From positions 372,001 to 436,000 of the forward strand of contig NZ_JADPZX010000003.1 of the NCBI RefSeq assembly GCF_015712165.1: a stretch of DNA of 64,000 nt, written 5' to 3'. Shown one piece after another: positions 23,823 through 33,126 of this stretch; within the stretch, counting starts at the first letter, position 1; each line of letters starts with the position of its first letter. The stretch is from Streptomyces spinoverrucosus (GTDB lineage: Bacteria; Actinomycetota; Actinomycetes; Streptomycetales; Streptomycetaceae). The notes under the pieces are model-generated. The model did no database searches. It was given only the letters and a program-made list of their open reading frames with translations, and was not told the origin of the DNA. Position numbers and translations under genes: made by a program.

Positions 23823-26822
23823 CTACACCATGTCGTTCGTTCCGCTCCGCCCTGCCGCCAGGCGAAGCCTGATGGAACGTGCCTCGGGCCGAAGCGCGAA
23901 CTCGGGCGCCACGTCCGGGCCGCAGGCCCGCGAGCCGAGGCCGTGCTGGGCCGCGTCGATGATCAGGTGGCTCGCTGTCGAGTCGGCAAGCTCGAAGGGG
24001 TGTCCGGCTCGGGCGATCTGCTGAGGGGTGTGCCGGCTGAGGGTGAAGCCGGGTCGACGGCCGTGTACGTCGGGGATGGCCGCGACGTACAGCACTCCGG
24101 TGTCCCCACTCGTCAGCCTCAGCCATCGCAGTCGGGAGCGGTGGCCGGTCTCCTGGGGGCGTGCGTAGTCGACCCGGAGGCCATCGATGGTCGAGGAGAA
24201 TCGACCGACCTGGGCCGCGCGCAAGCTGTCCGGGTAGGACTCGTGAGGGCCCAGACCGAACCATTCGGCGCCGTCGACGGCGGCCGTGCCATCGGGCAGT
24301 TCGAAGCGGATACCGATCCGGGGCCACACCGTCCGCCAGCCGCTGGACGGTTCGATCTCGACGCGCAGTTCCAGTTCGCCGTCCTCAAGTGACCAGGTGG
24401 CCTCAACCATCACCGACAGACCGGAGTTCGCCGCGGCGACCCTGTCGACGGTACGCAGGGCGCCGGCGGAGTGTTCCACCGAAATCCGTCGGGACGACAG
24501 CCGGTGAAGACCGTCACGACGCCACAGGTCAGCGTGGGAGACACCGGCGACGGCGGCATCGCTGTTCTCGACGTCGTCCGAGGCGCTCTCGTCGTTGTCG
24601 GTCGGCGCCCGGAACAGCTCCAGCCGCGGTCCTGTCACGGCTCGGCCGGCCAGCCGGGTCAGGGATCCGTCGACGAACTCGGCGATGCCGAGCGTCAGCG
24701 TTCCGCCGTGCGGTTGCCAGCCGGTTCGGGGCCGGACCGCGGGGAGCGCACGAGGCAGGGAGCAGTCCAGTTGGGCGGTCGCGGTCACGTGCCCCTCAGG
24801 CGCCCAGTCGGTTGCGGCTGCCAGGACGGCGTCGATCGTGAGCCACGTTTCCGCGTCGGGGGACGCCACGATCTTCGGCAGCCGTACCCCGCGCGACTCA
24901 CCCGCCGGGACGACGGGGACCTCCAGTTCCCCGCGATCCACCAGCGTTCCGTCGTGTTCGACGCGCCAGTGGAACCGCAGGTCCGATGTGTCGGCCGAGT
25001 GACGCAGGTTGGTGATCGTGACGTGGCCGGCGTCGAAGACGAAACGGATCGGCTGTACGACCGCCTTGAACTCGTGCAGGCTCGGCGTCGGCACGTCGTT
25101 GCTCAACAGCATGCCGTCCATGACGAAGTTGCCGTCGTGCACGACCTCTCCGAAGTCGCCGCCGTAGGCGTAGTACGGCGTGCCGTCGGGCGCCGAGGCC
25201 AGGATGCCGTGGTCCCGCCATTCCCAGACGAAGCCGCCGTGGAGCCGAGGACGAGCGTGCACCAGCGCTTCGTACTGGTCGAGGCCTCCTGGCCCGTTGC
25301 CCATCGCGTGGGCGTACTCGCACAGCAGGAACGGCTTGGCACGCTGCCGGGCGCTCTGTGCGGGAGTGCAGTGGAGCAGCGCCGAACCTGTGCCGTCGGT
25401 ACCGATCCGCTCGGTCTCCGGGACCGACGCGTACATGCGCGAGTAGATGTCGGTGTACTCGCCGGTGTAGTCACCCTCGTAGTGGACGGGCCGCTCGGTG
25501 TCGCGGGCGTGCACCCATGCCGACATGGCCGCGAGGTTGTTGCCGGTCCCCGCCTCGTTGCCGAGCGACCAGATCACCACGCTGGGATGGTTCTTGTCGC
25601 GTTCGACGGTGCGCTGGATGCGGTCGAGATATGCCTCACGCCACGCAGGGTCGTCGCTCGGATTGCCGGCCCAGTCGACCGTGTCGAAGCCGTGCGTTTC
25701 GAGATCGCATTCGAGGACGACCCAGAAGCCCAGCTCGTCGGCGAGGTCGAGCAGCCGTGGGTGGGGTGGGTAATGGCTGGTGCGGATCGCGTTGACGTTG
25801 AACCGCTTCATCCGCGCCAGGTCCTCGCGGGCGTGTTCCTCGTCGAAGACGCGGCCGCGCAGGGGATGGGTCTCATGACGGTTCACTCCGTGGAACACGA
25901 CACGGCGGCCGTTCACCAGGAATCGGTCGCCGCGGATCTCGACCGTGCGGAAGCCGAGCCGCAGAGCGATGCTCTCCGCGGCCGACGACACGGTGGCGTC
26001 GTACAGGCGGGGCCGCTCGGCCGACCAGGGCTCCACCTCGGCGATGTCCAGGGGGACCACGTCGTCCGCCGTCGTCCAGATCTCCTCGACGCCGAGTTCG
26101 GGGACGCGCAGTGTGAGGGGAAACGCCGCCGCGTCGGCGGTGACCTCCGGGACGATGCGTCCGCGGCCGTCGTCGAAGCCGGTCCGCAGCCAGACGTCGT
26201 CGACGCCTCCGGACGGCCGGGCCAGCAGGGTGACGTCACGGAAGATGCCCGGCAGCCACCACTGGTCCTGGTCCTCGACGTAACTCGCCGCCGACCACTG
26301 GTGCACCCGCACGGCGACGACGTTGTCGCCCGGGCGTACGGCGGAGGTGACGTCGAATTCGTGAGCCAGTCGGCTGCCGCTTGCACTGCCGATCTCGACT
26401 CCGTTGACCCACACCTTGAAGAGGGACTCGACACCGTCGAAGCGCAGCACCGTGCGCCCGGAGTCCGACCAGTCGGCGGGGATGTCGAAGTGACGGCGGT
26501 AGTCGCCGGTGGGGTTCTCGTCCGGGATGTGCGGGGGCTCGATCGGGAACGGGAACTGGATGTTCGTGTAGATCGGCCGGCCGTAGGCTCCGTCGCCCTG
26601 GAACACCCAGTGCGACGGCACCGGAACGTGGTCCCAGCCGCGGTCGTCGAAGTCCTCGGCCGCGAAGTCCTCCGCCGTCGAGGCCGTGGGCGACAGACGA
26701 AAGCGCCAGGGCCCGTTCAGTGAGCGTGAGGGTGCGTCGGAGTGGAGCCAGGAGCGCGCCGGGAGCAGCGCACCACGCCCGGGTGTGGTGTCCAAAACAT
26801 ACGTGGAGAGCTCGGAGGGCAA
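23823..26822 (-). CDS. Glycoside hydrolase family 2 beta-galactosidase (LacZ-type)
   Basis: A 999-residue GH2 enzyme, the size of LacZ. It has the N-terminal sugar-binding domain (LNGPWRFRLSPTA, SHWVFQGDGAYGRPIYTN), the TIM-barrel entry FHGVNRHETHPL, the acid/base glutamate in VIWSLGNEAGTGNN and the nucleophile in PFLLCEYAHAMGNG. The C-terminal beta-galactosidase small-chain domain is present. There is no signal peptide, so it acts in the cytoplasm on imported oligosaccharides. It is the last gene of the leftward unit with GH38 and the ABC importer (59-base gap), which suggests processing of galactose-capped mannose oligosaccharides. Confidence 0.92.
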   Translation of the reverse strand: MPSELSTYVLDTTPGRGALLPARSWLHSDAPSRSLNGPWRFRLSPTASTAEDFAAEDFDDRGWDHVPVPSHWVFQGDGAYGRPIYTNIQFPFPIEPPHIPDENPTGDYRRHFDIPADWSDSGRTVLRFDGVESLFKVWVNGVEIGSASGSRLAHEFDVTSAVRPGDNVVAVRVHQWSAASYVEDQDQWWLPGIFRDVTLLARPSGGVDDVWLRTGFDDGRGRIVPEVTADAAAFPLTLRVPELGVEEIWTTADDVVPLDIAEVEPWSAERPRLYDATVSSAAESIALRLGFRTVEIRGDRFLVNGRRVVFHGVNRHETHPLRGRVFDEEHAREDLARMKRFNVNAIRTSHYPPHPRLLDLADELGFWVVLECDLETHGFDTVDWAGNPSDDPAWREAYLDRIQRTVERDKNHPSVVIWSLGNEAGTGNNLAAMSAWVHARDTERPVHYEGDYTGEYTDIYSRMYASVPETERIGTDGTGSALLHCTPAQSARQRAKPFLLCEYAHAMGNGPGGLDQYEALVHARPRLHGGFVWEWRDHGILASAPDGTPYYAYGGDFGEVVHDGNFVMDGMLLSNDVPTPSLHEFKAVVQPIRFVFDAGHVTITNLRHSADTSDLRFHWRVEHDGTLVDRGELEVPVVPAGESRGVRLPKIVASPDAETWLTIDAVLAAATDWAPEGHVTATAQLDCSLPRALPAVRPRTGWQPHGGTLTLGIAEFVDGSLTRLAGRAVTGPRLELFRAPTDNDESASDDVENSDAAVAGVSHADLWRRDGLHRLSSRRISVEHSAGALRTVDRVAAANSGLSVMVEATWSLEDGELELRVEIEPSSGWRTVWPRIGIRFELPDGTAAVDGAEWFGLGPHESYPDSLRAAQVGRFSSTIDGLRVDYARPQETGHRSRLRWLRLTSGDTGVLYVAAIPDVHGRRPGFTLSRHTPQQIARAGHPFELADSTASHLIIDAAQHGLGSRACGPDVAPEFALRPEARSIRLRLAAGRSGTNDMV

Positions 26823-26881
26823 GGAGTCACAACTTTCGTGTAGCGCGGCAGGGCGGTCGTTGTGTTCGTGCGGGGCCGGGC

Positions 26882-29611
26882 TTACCGGAGTACGACGGTT
26901 CGGATCTCCCAGGGGCCGAGTGCCAGGTCGAGCCCGTCCTGCATGGGCGTCTGGGACAGGGGTCGGCCCAGCAGGTCGACGGTGGTGGCTTCGGTGAACG
27001 AGCCGGTCACGCGGACGGCTGTGGCGGTGTCGCTCATCGCGGCCATGCGGATCTCGGTGCCGGGTCCGCGATCGTCGTCGGCGACACGGCGGATGCTGGA
27101 GACGAGGACGTTCCTGCCGTCCACCCGTGGGCCGCTCGCGTCAGAGGGCAGCGGGCCTGCGGCGGGCGCGGTCCCGCGGGTGACGAGCAGGTCGTTGCGG
27201 AACTCCTCGGCGAGTGCGACCGCGTCGCTTTCCTGCCAGCCGGCTGCCGACGGGGCGACGGCGAGACGGTTCTCGATCCGCATGCCGAGGTCCTGCGCCC
27301 CCGGTGCGGGTATCTCGCTCGCCGCGGGCTCGTCGCGCAGAGGGTGGATGTTGACGCTGATCGATCCGATCGCGCGCAGCAGGGTGATGGCGAGCGCGGA
27401 GCCCTCGTCGACGAGTTCGTACTCGCTGGAGTGGTCGAGCAGGACATGGGCGGCGCCGGCCGACACGAACGAACTCGCCGGGAAGGTGGGGAGCGGGTAC
27501 TCGCCCCAGCCGCCCTCGGCGGTGAGTCCCCGTTCGGTGACGGCGAACTGCCCGGCGGAGGCGGAGGTGGTCACGGGCTCGGGCAGTGGCACATGGAAGC
27601 GCAGCCGGTGATCGGCGCACTGGTTCAGGAACGACGTGGAGATCCGCACGAACGGCTCGCCCGCGCGTACTTCGACCAGCATGTCCACCGGCGTCGGCAC
27701 TCTCCGGTCACTGCGCACATCACGGTCGTCACCGAGTCCGGCGGGCCACGCGTAGAGGCGGGTGACGCGCAGGCGGGAACGCAGCGGGCCGCACTCCAGA
27801 AGGTCGACGGTGACGTGCGCCGGCTCCGACACGAGTACGTCCTGAGCCGGGGGAGCGTAGTTGTAGCTGTCACCGCGGTCGCCGCCGTCGACGAGGCGGC
27901 CGATGCCACGCAGGGTGGTGCCGTCGGCCCCTGTCACGTCCAGGGTCCCGTCGGCTGCCACGGCGACCTCGACCAGTCCGTTCGACAGCGTGTCGGCCGT
28001 CGCCGTCGCGGGCGCGAGCCGCAGCTCGGGGGCCGCGTGCCGGGCCTGCGCCTCGACGCGGAAACTGCTCAGCCCCGAGGCCGGGACGTGCACGGGCACC
28101 AGTGCGGTGGCCCGGGCCTGCGCCAGCGTCCGCACCTGCCATTCACCAGGGTGCGCGGCGGCCGCGGCGGCGACCTCGCGACGCAGGATCAGCAGGTCGA
28201 ACGGCCCGGCGGCCGGGACCTCGGCGAGATGGAACACCAGCGAGCCCGGCGTGAGTTCATAACGGTCGATCAGCAGACCGAACAGCTCGCGGCGGTGGAT
28301 ACGGCGCAGTACGCGTTCGAGCTGCGAGGCGTCCATGCGCTCGTCGCTGAGCACGGTCGGGTCCTCGGAGATCAGCTGCACGGGATACGCCGTCCCGTCG
28401 GCATCGGTGGCGACAAGCGCGGTCCCCTCCGGCGGGGCCACGACGTCCACCTCGACCAGCGCCGTACGCGGCGACGGCAGCGGATTGGCCACCAGGTAGG
28501 CGTCGCTCGGCACCCGGGCGGCGGGCTCGGCGAGCGCCGCGTCCCGTACGGCACGGGCGGTCTGCGCGGCCTCGGCGAGCCGCGCCGCGACCTGGTCGCA
28601 GGTCTCGTCGGTGCCGGAGCCGACCACCGAGTCGTGCGCGGTCGACTCGATGATCTTGTGCCAGGCCAGTGAGAGGAAGGCCGAGTCGTCGCGCCGCGAC
28701 CACAGGGCGTTCACCCGCTCGGCATGGTCGACGGTCCGCTCGGCGACGGCCATCCGCTGCTTCAGCCCGAGCCGCACGGACAGCACGCCGGGCAGGATGT
28801 TGCCCCGCACATGGCTGCGCAGCTCACCGGTGACGACGGACGTCACCTCGTCGCGCACATGCCCCCGGATGTACTCGTCGAGCGTCGCGACGCTGATCGG
28901 CAGCTCCGCGCCGGACGCCTTGCGCAGCCAGTCCGCCAGCTGCGGGTCGGGCGCGTTGTGGTCGGTGCCCGCCATGGCCAGCACGGGGTCGCCGCCCCAC
29001 CGCCCGGCGGTCATCTCCGCGTACTCCCCGAGGGCGCGGCCGATCTGGTCGGGCACCAGCAGGACGTCGAGGCCGTTGTCGTAGCCGTCGAAGAGGAACT
29101 CGGTGCGCACCTCGGAGCCGTCCGGGGCGCGCCAGCGGAAGGCGTGCCCCTCGACCGAGCCGGGGACGCCGCGCCACAGCGCCGCGTGCTCGATCCCGGC
29201 GCGTGCCAGGATCTGCGGCATCTGCGCGACGTGGCCGAACATGTCCGGCAGATAGCCGATGGGCATGGCGCCGCCGAGCCGCTCCGCGGCCGCCCAGCCC
29301 ATCTGGAGGTTGCGCACGATGGTCTCGCCGGAACACAGGAACTCGTCGAGCAGGATCAGCCACGGGCCGATCGCGAGCCGGCCCTCATGGACCAGGGCCA
29401 TAACGCGGTCACGGTTCTCCGGACGCATCTCCAGGTAGTCCTCGACCGCGGCCATCTGACCGTCGACGGTGAACCGGAAGTCCGGGTTGGCCTCCGCCGT
29501 CTCCAGCACGGTGTCGAGCGCGGTGACGAGCCGGTGCCGGAACACCTGGAAGGGCTCGTACCACTCCCGGTCCCAGTGGAAGTGGGGCACGAATACTGCG
29601 GAGTTGGGCAT
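26882..29611 (-). CDS. Glycoside hydrolase family 38 alpha-mannosidase
   Basis: A 909-residue cytoplasmic GH38 enzyme that removes alpha-linked mannose from glycans. The N-terminal metal-binding PHFHWDREWY is within the first 20 residues. The nucleophile aspartate lies in GYLPDMFGHVAQMPQIL near residue 120, and the metal-ligand pair in ESTAHDSVVGSGTDE near 325. The remainder forms the large beta-rich C-terminal domains. I chose the ATG at 29611 (MPNSAVFVPHFHWD); the frame is open further upstream but overlaps the permease gene. It follows that permease by 35 bases, within the LacI-linked importer operon, so it probably hydrolyses the imported ligand. Confidence 0.92.
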   Translation of the reverse strand: MPNSAVFVPHFHWDREWYEPFQVFRHRLVTALDTVLETAEANPDFRFTVDGQMAAVEDYLEMRPENRDRVMALVHEGRLAIGPWLILLDEFLCSGETIVRNLQMGWAAAERLGGAMPIGYLPDMFGHVAQMPQILARAGIEHAALWRGVPGSVEGHAFRWRAPDGSEVRTEFLFDGYDNGLDVLLVPDQIGRALGEYAEMTAGRWGGDPVLAMAGTDHNAPDPQLADWLRKASGAELPISVATLDEYIRGHVRDEVTSVVTGELRSHVRGNILPGVLSVRLGLKQRMAVAERTVDHAERVNALWSRRDDSAFLSLAWHKIIESTAHDSVVGSGTDETCDQVAARLAEAAQTARAVRDAALAEPAARVPSDAYLVANPLPSPRTALVEVDVVAPPEGTALVATDADGTAYPVQLISEDPTVLSDERMDASQLERVLRRIHRRELFGLLIDRYELTPGSLVFHLAEVPAAGPFDLLILRREVAAAAAAHPGEWQVRTLAQARATALVPVHVPASGLSSFRVEAQARHAAPELRLAPATATADTLSNGLVEVAVAADGTLDVTGADGTTLRGIGRLVDGGDRGDSYNYAPPAQDVLVSEPAHVTVDLLECGPLRSRLRVTRLYAWPAGLGDDRDVRSDRRVPTPVDMLVEVRAGEPFVRISTSFLNQCADHRLRFHVPLPEPVTTSASAGQFAVTERGLTAEGGWGEYPLPTFPASSFVSAGAAHVLLDHSSEYELVDEGSALAITLLRAIGSISVNIHPLRDEPAASEIPAPGAQDLGMRIENRLAVAPSAAGWQESDAVALAEEFRNDLLVTRGTAPAAGPLPSDASGPRVDGRNVLVSSIRRVADDDRGPGTEIRMAAMSDTATAVRVTGSFTEATTVDLLGRPLSQTPMQDGLDLALGPWEIRTVVLR

Positions 29612-29646
29612 GGCGAGACGGACCTTCTGTACGGAACTGGGAGCGG

Positions 29647-30504
29647 TCACTTGAGGGAACCGGCGGCGAGCCCGGAGCGCCAGAACCGCTGGAGGACGAT
29701 GAACACGATGATCACGGGCACGATCGACACCAGCGAACCGGCGATCACGGACTCCTGGAGGAGCGGGGTGCGGGCGGTCTGCCCGTTCCAGCTGAACAGG
29801 CCGAGCGTGATCGGGAACAGCGACTCCTTCTGGAGCATCACCATCGGGAGGAAGAAGTTGTTCCAGATGCCGACGAACTGGAACAGGAAGATGGTCACCA
29901 GCGCCGGCGACATCAGCCGGAACGACACCGAGAAGAACGTACGGAACTCGCCGGCCCCGTCGAGGCGCGCGGACTCGATGAGTTCCTGGGGCACGGCGGC
30001 ATTCGCGAAGATCCTCGCGAGGTAGACGCCGAACGGGCTGACGATGCTGGGCAGGAACACCGCGAAGTAGGTGTTGACGACCCCGACTTCGGAGAACAGC
30101 AGGAACAGCGGCAGCGCCAGCGCGGTGCTGGGGACCAGCACTCCGCCGAGAATGACGGAGAACAGGAACTCCCGGCCGCGGAAGCGGAACTTGGCGAGCG
30201 CGTAGCCGCACAGCGCCGAGATCAGGGTGCCCACGGCCGCGCCCAGCACCGCGTAGACGACGGTGTTGAGGATCCATCGGCCGAAGATGCCGCCGTTGAA
30301 GGTGAACAGGGTGTGCAGGTTGTCGAACAGCTGGAAGTTCGAGAACGTCAGGCCGTTGGTGGAGGCGAGATCGCCCTGCGGTTTGGTCGCCGCGACGATC
30401 AGGAAGTACAGCGGCAGCAGGAAGTAGATCGCCAGCACGAGCATCAGGGCCATGACGGCCGTACGGCTCGCCCCGCCTTCCCGGACAGGGGGTCGCTTGT
30501 TCAC
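29647..30504 (-). CDS. Sugar ABC transporter permease (MalG-type)
   Basis: A 285-residue inner-membrane permease. It has the usual opening segment LMLVLAIYFLLPLYFLIVA, six predicted helices and the cytoplasmic EAA loop ELIESARLDGAGEFRTFFSV near residues 185-205. It begins with GTG at 30504, overlapping the upstream permease stop by four bases. With the MalF-type partner it forms the channel for the sugar captured by the lipoprotein at 31468-32802. No ATPase gene is adjacent, so a shared ATPase is probably used. Confidence 0.9.
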   Translation of the reverse strand: MNKRPPVREGGASRTAVMALMLVLAIYFLLPLYFLIVAATKPQGDLASTNGLTFSNFQLFDNLHTLFTFNGGIFGRWILNTVVYAVLGAAVGTLISALCGYALAKFRFRGREFLFSVILGGVLVPSTALALPLFLLFSEVGVVNTYFAVFLPSIVSPFGVYLARIFANAAVPQELIESARLDGAGEFRTFFSVSFRLMSPALVTIFLFQFVGIWNNFFLPMVMLQKESLFPITLGLFSWNGQTARTPLLQESVIAGSLVSIVPVIIVFIVLQRFWRSGLAAGSLK

Positions 30505-31460
30505 AGTCCCGCCCTCTTGGAGGTCAGTCGCATGAACCCGAAGCTCAACACGAACGTGATGACGGCGATGACCACCGAAATGGCCGCGGCCTGCTGGTAG
30601 TTGTTTCCGACGGCCACGGTGTACGCCAGCATGTTCGGGGTGAACGTGCTGGAGATGTTCGAGGAGATCTGGCGCAGCACGGCCGGCTCGGAGTACAGCT
30701 GAAGTGTGCCGATGATCGAGAACACCGTGGTCATGACGATGGACGGGGCGATGATCGGGACCTTGATGCGCCAGGCGATGGTCCAGTTTCCGGCCCCGTC
30801 GATCCTCGCCGCCTCGTAGAGCTCCTGCGGGATGGACTGCAGCGCCGAGAACATGATCAGCATGTTGTAGCCGGTCCACAGCCAGGTCGACACGTTCGCC
30901 GCCGACCACAGCACGGCACCCGGGCCGAGGAAGTCGGGATGCAGACCGATGGCGTTCAACAGGTCCACGACCGGGCTGAGTTGCGGCGAGTAGAGGTACG
31001 ACCACATGATCGCGGCGATGACACCGGGCACCGCGTACGGCATGAACGCGGTGATGCGGAAGAACCCCTTGAGCTTCAGCAGCGGGGAGTCCAGCAGCAG
31101 TGCCATGACCAGCGCGGTGAACAGCATCACAGGCACCTGCACGACCCCGAACAGGCCGATACGGCCGATGCTGGACCAGAACTCCTGGTTCTGGAACACC
31201 TCCACGTACTGCTCGAAACCGCCGAACGTCGTGTACGAGGTGCCGTACTGCCCGCCGGAGCGGCGCACCACGCGGAAGCTCTGCCACAGCGCGTAGCCGA
31301 TGGGCACCAGGTAGAACAGGACGAACGGCAGGAAGAAGGGCGTCAGGAACGCGGCGATGGTCCCGGCCCGGGGGCCGCCGACGTCCAGACGCGGACGGCG
31401 GCGGCGACCCCGGGGCGGTGGTGACACCGCGTCGGCCGGTCGGGTGGCGATGTCGGTCAT
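30501..31460 (-). CDS. Sugar ABC transporter permease (MalF-type)
   Basis: A 319-residue permease with an Arg/Pro-rich cytoplasmic N-terminus of about 30 residues, a first helix (TIAAFLTPFFLPFVLFYLVP) and five further helices. The EAA loop is YEAARIDGAGNWTIAWRIKVP near residues 215-235. It lies seven bases after the binding-protein stop and overlaps the next permease. It is part of the LacI-associated glycan uptake operon. Confidence 0.9.
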   Translation of the reverse strand: MTDIATRPADAVSPPPRGRRRRPRLDVGGPRAGTIAAFLTPFFLPFVLFYLVPIGYALWQSFRVVRRSGGQYGTSYTTFGGFEQYVEVFQNQEFWSSIGRIGLFGVVQVPVMLFTALVMALLLDSPLLKLKGFFRITAFMPYAVPGVIAAIMWSYLYSPQLSPVVDLLNAIGLHPDFLGPGAVLWSAANVSTWLWTGYNMLIMFSALQSIPQELYEAARIDGAGNWTIAWRIKVPIIAPSIVMTTVFSIIGTLQLYSEPAVLRQISSNISSTFTPNMLAYTVAVGNNYQQAAAISVVIAVITFVLSFGFMRLTSKRAGL

Positions 31461-31467
31461 GCTGCGG

Positions 31468-32802
31468 TCACTTGCCCGCCGTGGCCGGGATGGCCAGGTC
31501 CTTCATCGACTTCAGCGCGGCGGACTGGGCGGCCGCGAGCGCGTCGGTCAGCTTGCCGTCACCGGCGGCCGCCTTGGCCATCGCGTCCTGCAGCGCGAGG
31601 TTCACCGTCTTCTGGGTGGGGCCCCAGGCGAAGTCGGTGTCGACCTTCTTGGACGACTCGGCGAAGACGTCGAAGATCTTCTCGTTGTTGTAGTACGGCA
31701 CGCCCTTGGACAGCGCCGGCAGCTCCAGTCCGTCGTTGGACGCCGGGTATAGGCCGCCCAGCTCGTTCGACATCGCGAGCGCCTCGGGGTCGGTGTTCAG
31801 CCACGTGTTGAACTCGGCCGCCTCGTAGAGGTGCTCGCCGCCCTTCATGAACGCGACGGTCGAGCCGCCCCAGTCGCCGGAGTTGCCATTGGGGCCCCAG
31901 GTCGGCAACGGCACGATCGACCACTTGCCGGCCTGGTCGGGCAGGTTGTCCCGGATGCCGCTGTAACCCCAGGCGGCACCGACCTGGGTGGCCATCTGGT
32001 CGTTCTGGTAGGCGGCGAACATCTGCGTCGACCCGTTGGCGATGTCGGTGCGCACGAGCTTGTCGTCGATCAGCTTCTGCCAGTAGTCGGCGACCTGCTT
32101 GCTCTTGTCCGACTCCACGGTGACGTGCCACTTGTCGTCGGAGTAGCTGTACATCGTCGCGTTGTTCTGCCAGAGGAGCCCGTTGAACCACTCGGCGTTG
32201 TTCGGGTCGAAGAACGTGATGGTGAGCTTCGGGTCCGCCTTGTGCAGCTTCGCCGCGGCGTCCGCGTACTCGTCCCAGGTCGTCGGGATCGGGACGTCGT
32301 ACTTCTTGAAGATGTCGGTGCGCACGTACAGGGCCATCGGGCCCGTGTCCTGCGGCAGCGCGAACACCCCGGAATCGTTGAAGCTGGCCTGCGACCAGGT
32401 CCACGGAACGAACTTCGACTTGGCGTCGGCGGCCGTCTTGCAGGCCGAGGCGTCCACGAAGGCGTCCTGGGTGCGCAGCGTGGGCAGCTGGTCGTAGCCG
32501 ACCTGGGCGAGGTCCGGCGCCTTACCGGCCTTCAGGGCGTTGCCGATCGCGCCGTACTGGTCGTTGGAGATGTTCTTCGACTCGACCTGGATGTCGGGGT
32601 GTTCCTTGTTCCACAGGTCGACGACCTTGTCCATGCCGTTGACGGTGTTCCAGTACTGGAGAGTGACCTTGCCCTTCGCGGGCTCACAGGAGGCGGCGGA
32701 GGCGGTGTCCGTCGAGTCGGACGACGAGCATCCGGCGAGAACCACCATGCCGGCGGTCGCGGCTGCGATGACGAGGCGGGTGCGGGTGACTGTGCGGCTC
32801 AT
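31468..32802 (-). CDS. Sugar-binding lipoprotein of ABC importer
   Basis: A 444-residue family 1 extracellular solute-binding protein. The signal peptide ends in a classic lipobox, MVVLAGCSSSD, so it is anchored by lipid at about residue 25. The mature protein contains TLQYWNTVNGMDKVVDLWNK at the start of lobe 1 and the hinge region IPTTWDEYADAAAKLHK. It is the first gene of the leftward operon (binding protein, two permeases, GH38, GH2), and the divergent LacI gene lies 324 bases upstream. Given the enzymes, the ligand is likely a mannose- or galactose-containing oligosaccharide; this is inferred from context only. Confidence 0.92.
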   Translation of the reverse strand: MSRTVTRTRLVIAAATAGMVVLAGCSSSDSTDTASAASCEPAKGKVTLQYWNTVNGMDKVVDLWNKEHPDIQVESKNISNDQYGAIGNALKAGKAPDLAQVGYDQLPTLRTQDAFVDASACKTAADAKSKFVPWTWSQASFNDSGVFALPQDTGPMALYVRTDIFKKYDVPIPTTWDEYADAAAKLHKADPKLTITFFDPNNAEWFNGLLWQNNATMYSYSDDKWHVTVESDKSKQVADYWQKLIDDKLVRTDIANGSTQMFAAYQNDQMATQVGAAWGYSGIRDNLPDQAGKWSIVPLPTWGPNGNSGDWGGSTVAFMKGGEHLYEAAEFNTWLNTDPEALAMSNELGGLYPASNDGLELPALSKGVPYYNNEKIFDVFAESSKKVDTDFAWGPTQKTVNLALQDAMAKAAAGDGKLTDALAAAQSAALKSMKDLAIPATAGK

Positions 32803-32895
32803 ATCTTCCGTTCCAGAGAGCGACTAGCGGCGAGGGCTAGGCGGGTCGACGTTGACACCTGAGGCGGATGCCTTCTGGTTGGAATCACGATGTGT

Positions 32896-32941
32896 GAGCG
32901 GTACCGTGAGCGCTCACGGGAGCGGTAACGGGAGCGGTAAC
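32896..32941. promoter_or_regulatory. LacI-type operator cluster between divergent importer and LacI genes
   Basis: A perfect 16-bp palindrome, CCGTGAGCGCTCACGG, lies at 32904-32919. It is followed directly by two copies of GGGAGCGGTAAC (32918-32929 and 32930-32941), and GAGCGGTA also occurs at 32896. A related broken palindrome with arms ACGCTC and GAGCGT lies at 33040-33057. CG-centred palindromes are the standard LacI-family site, and the position in the divergent gap fits control of both transcripts. Confidence 0.7.
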
Positions 32942-33126
32942 GAGGGGTGGTGGTGGGAAGTGATTGGGAGTGTGCGCTTCGGCCCAGCCGGGTGTCAAGG
33001 AATCGTCGCGGCGTTCGGTGTCTGGGGCAGAATCGTCAAACGCTCACGACGGAGCGTGACTTCGGTCGAGGGCGTACTCGGTGTTCCCGTGGCGCGCACG
33101 CGCCGGCATCTACGCGGAGGTGAGTG

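Noticed and set aside
24471-26723. 750-residue open frame opposite the GH2 gene
   Set aside because: A high-GC antisense shadow of the beta-galactosidase; the minus-strand frame has full-length GH2 motifs.
27870-30277. N-terminal extension of the GH38 frame into the permease
   Set aside because: Its upstream part is the shifted-frame reading of the permease gene; the PHFHWDREW start and spacing support the ATG at 29611.
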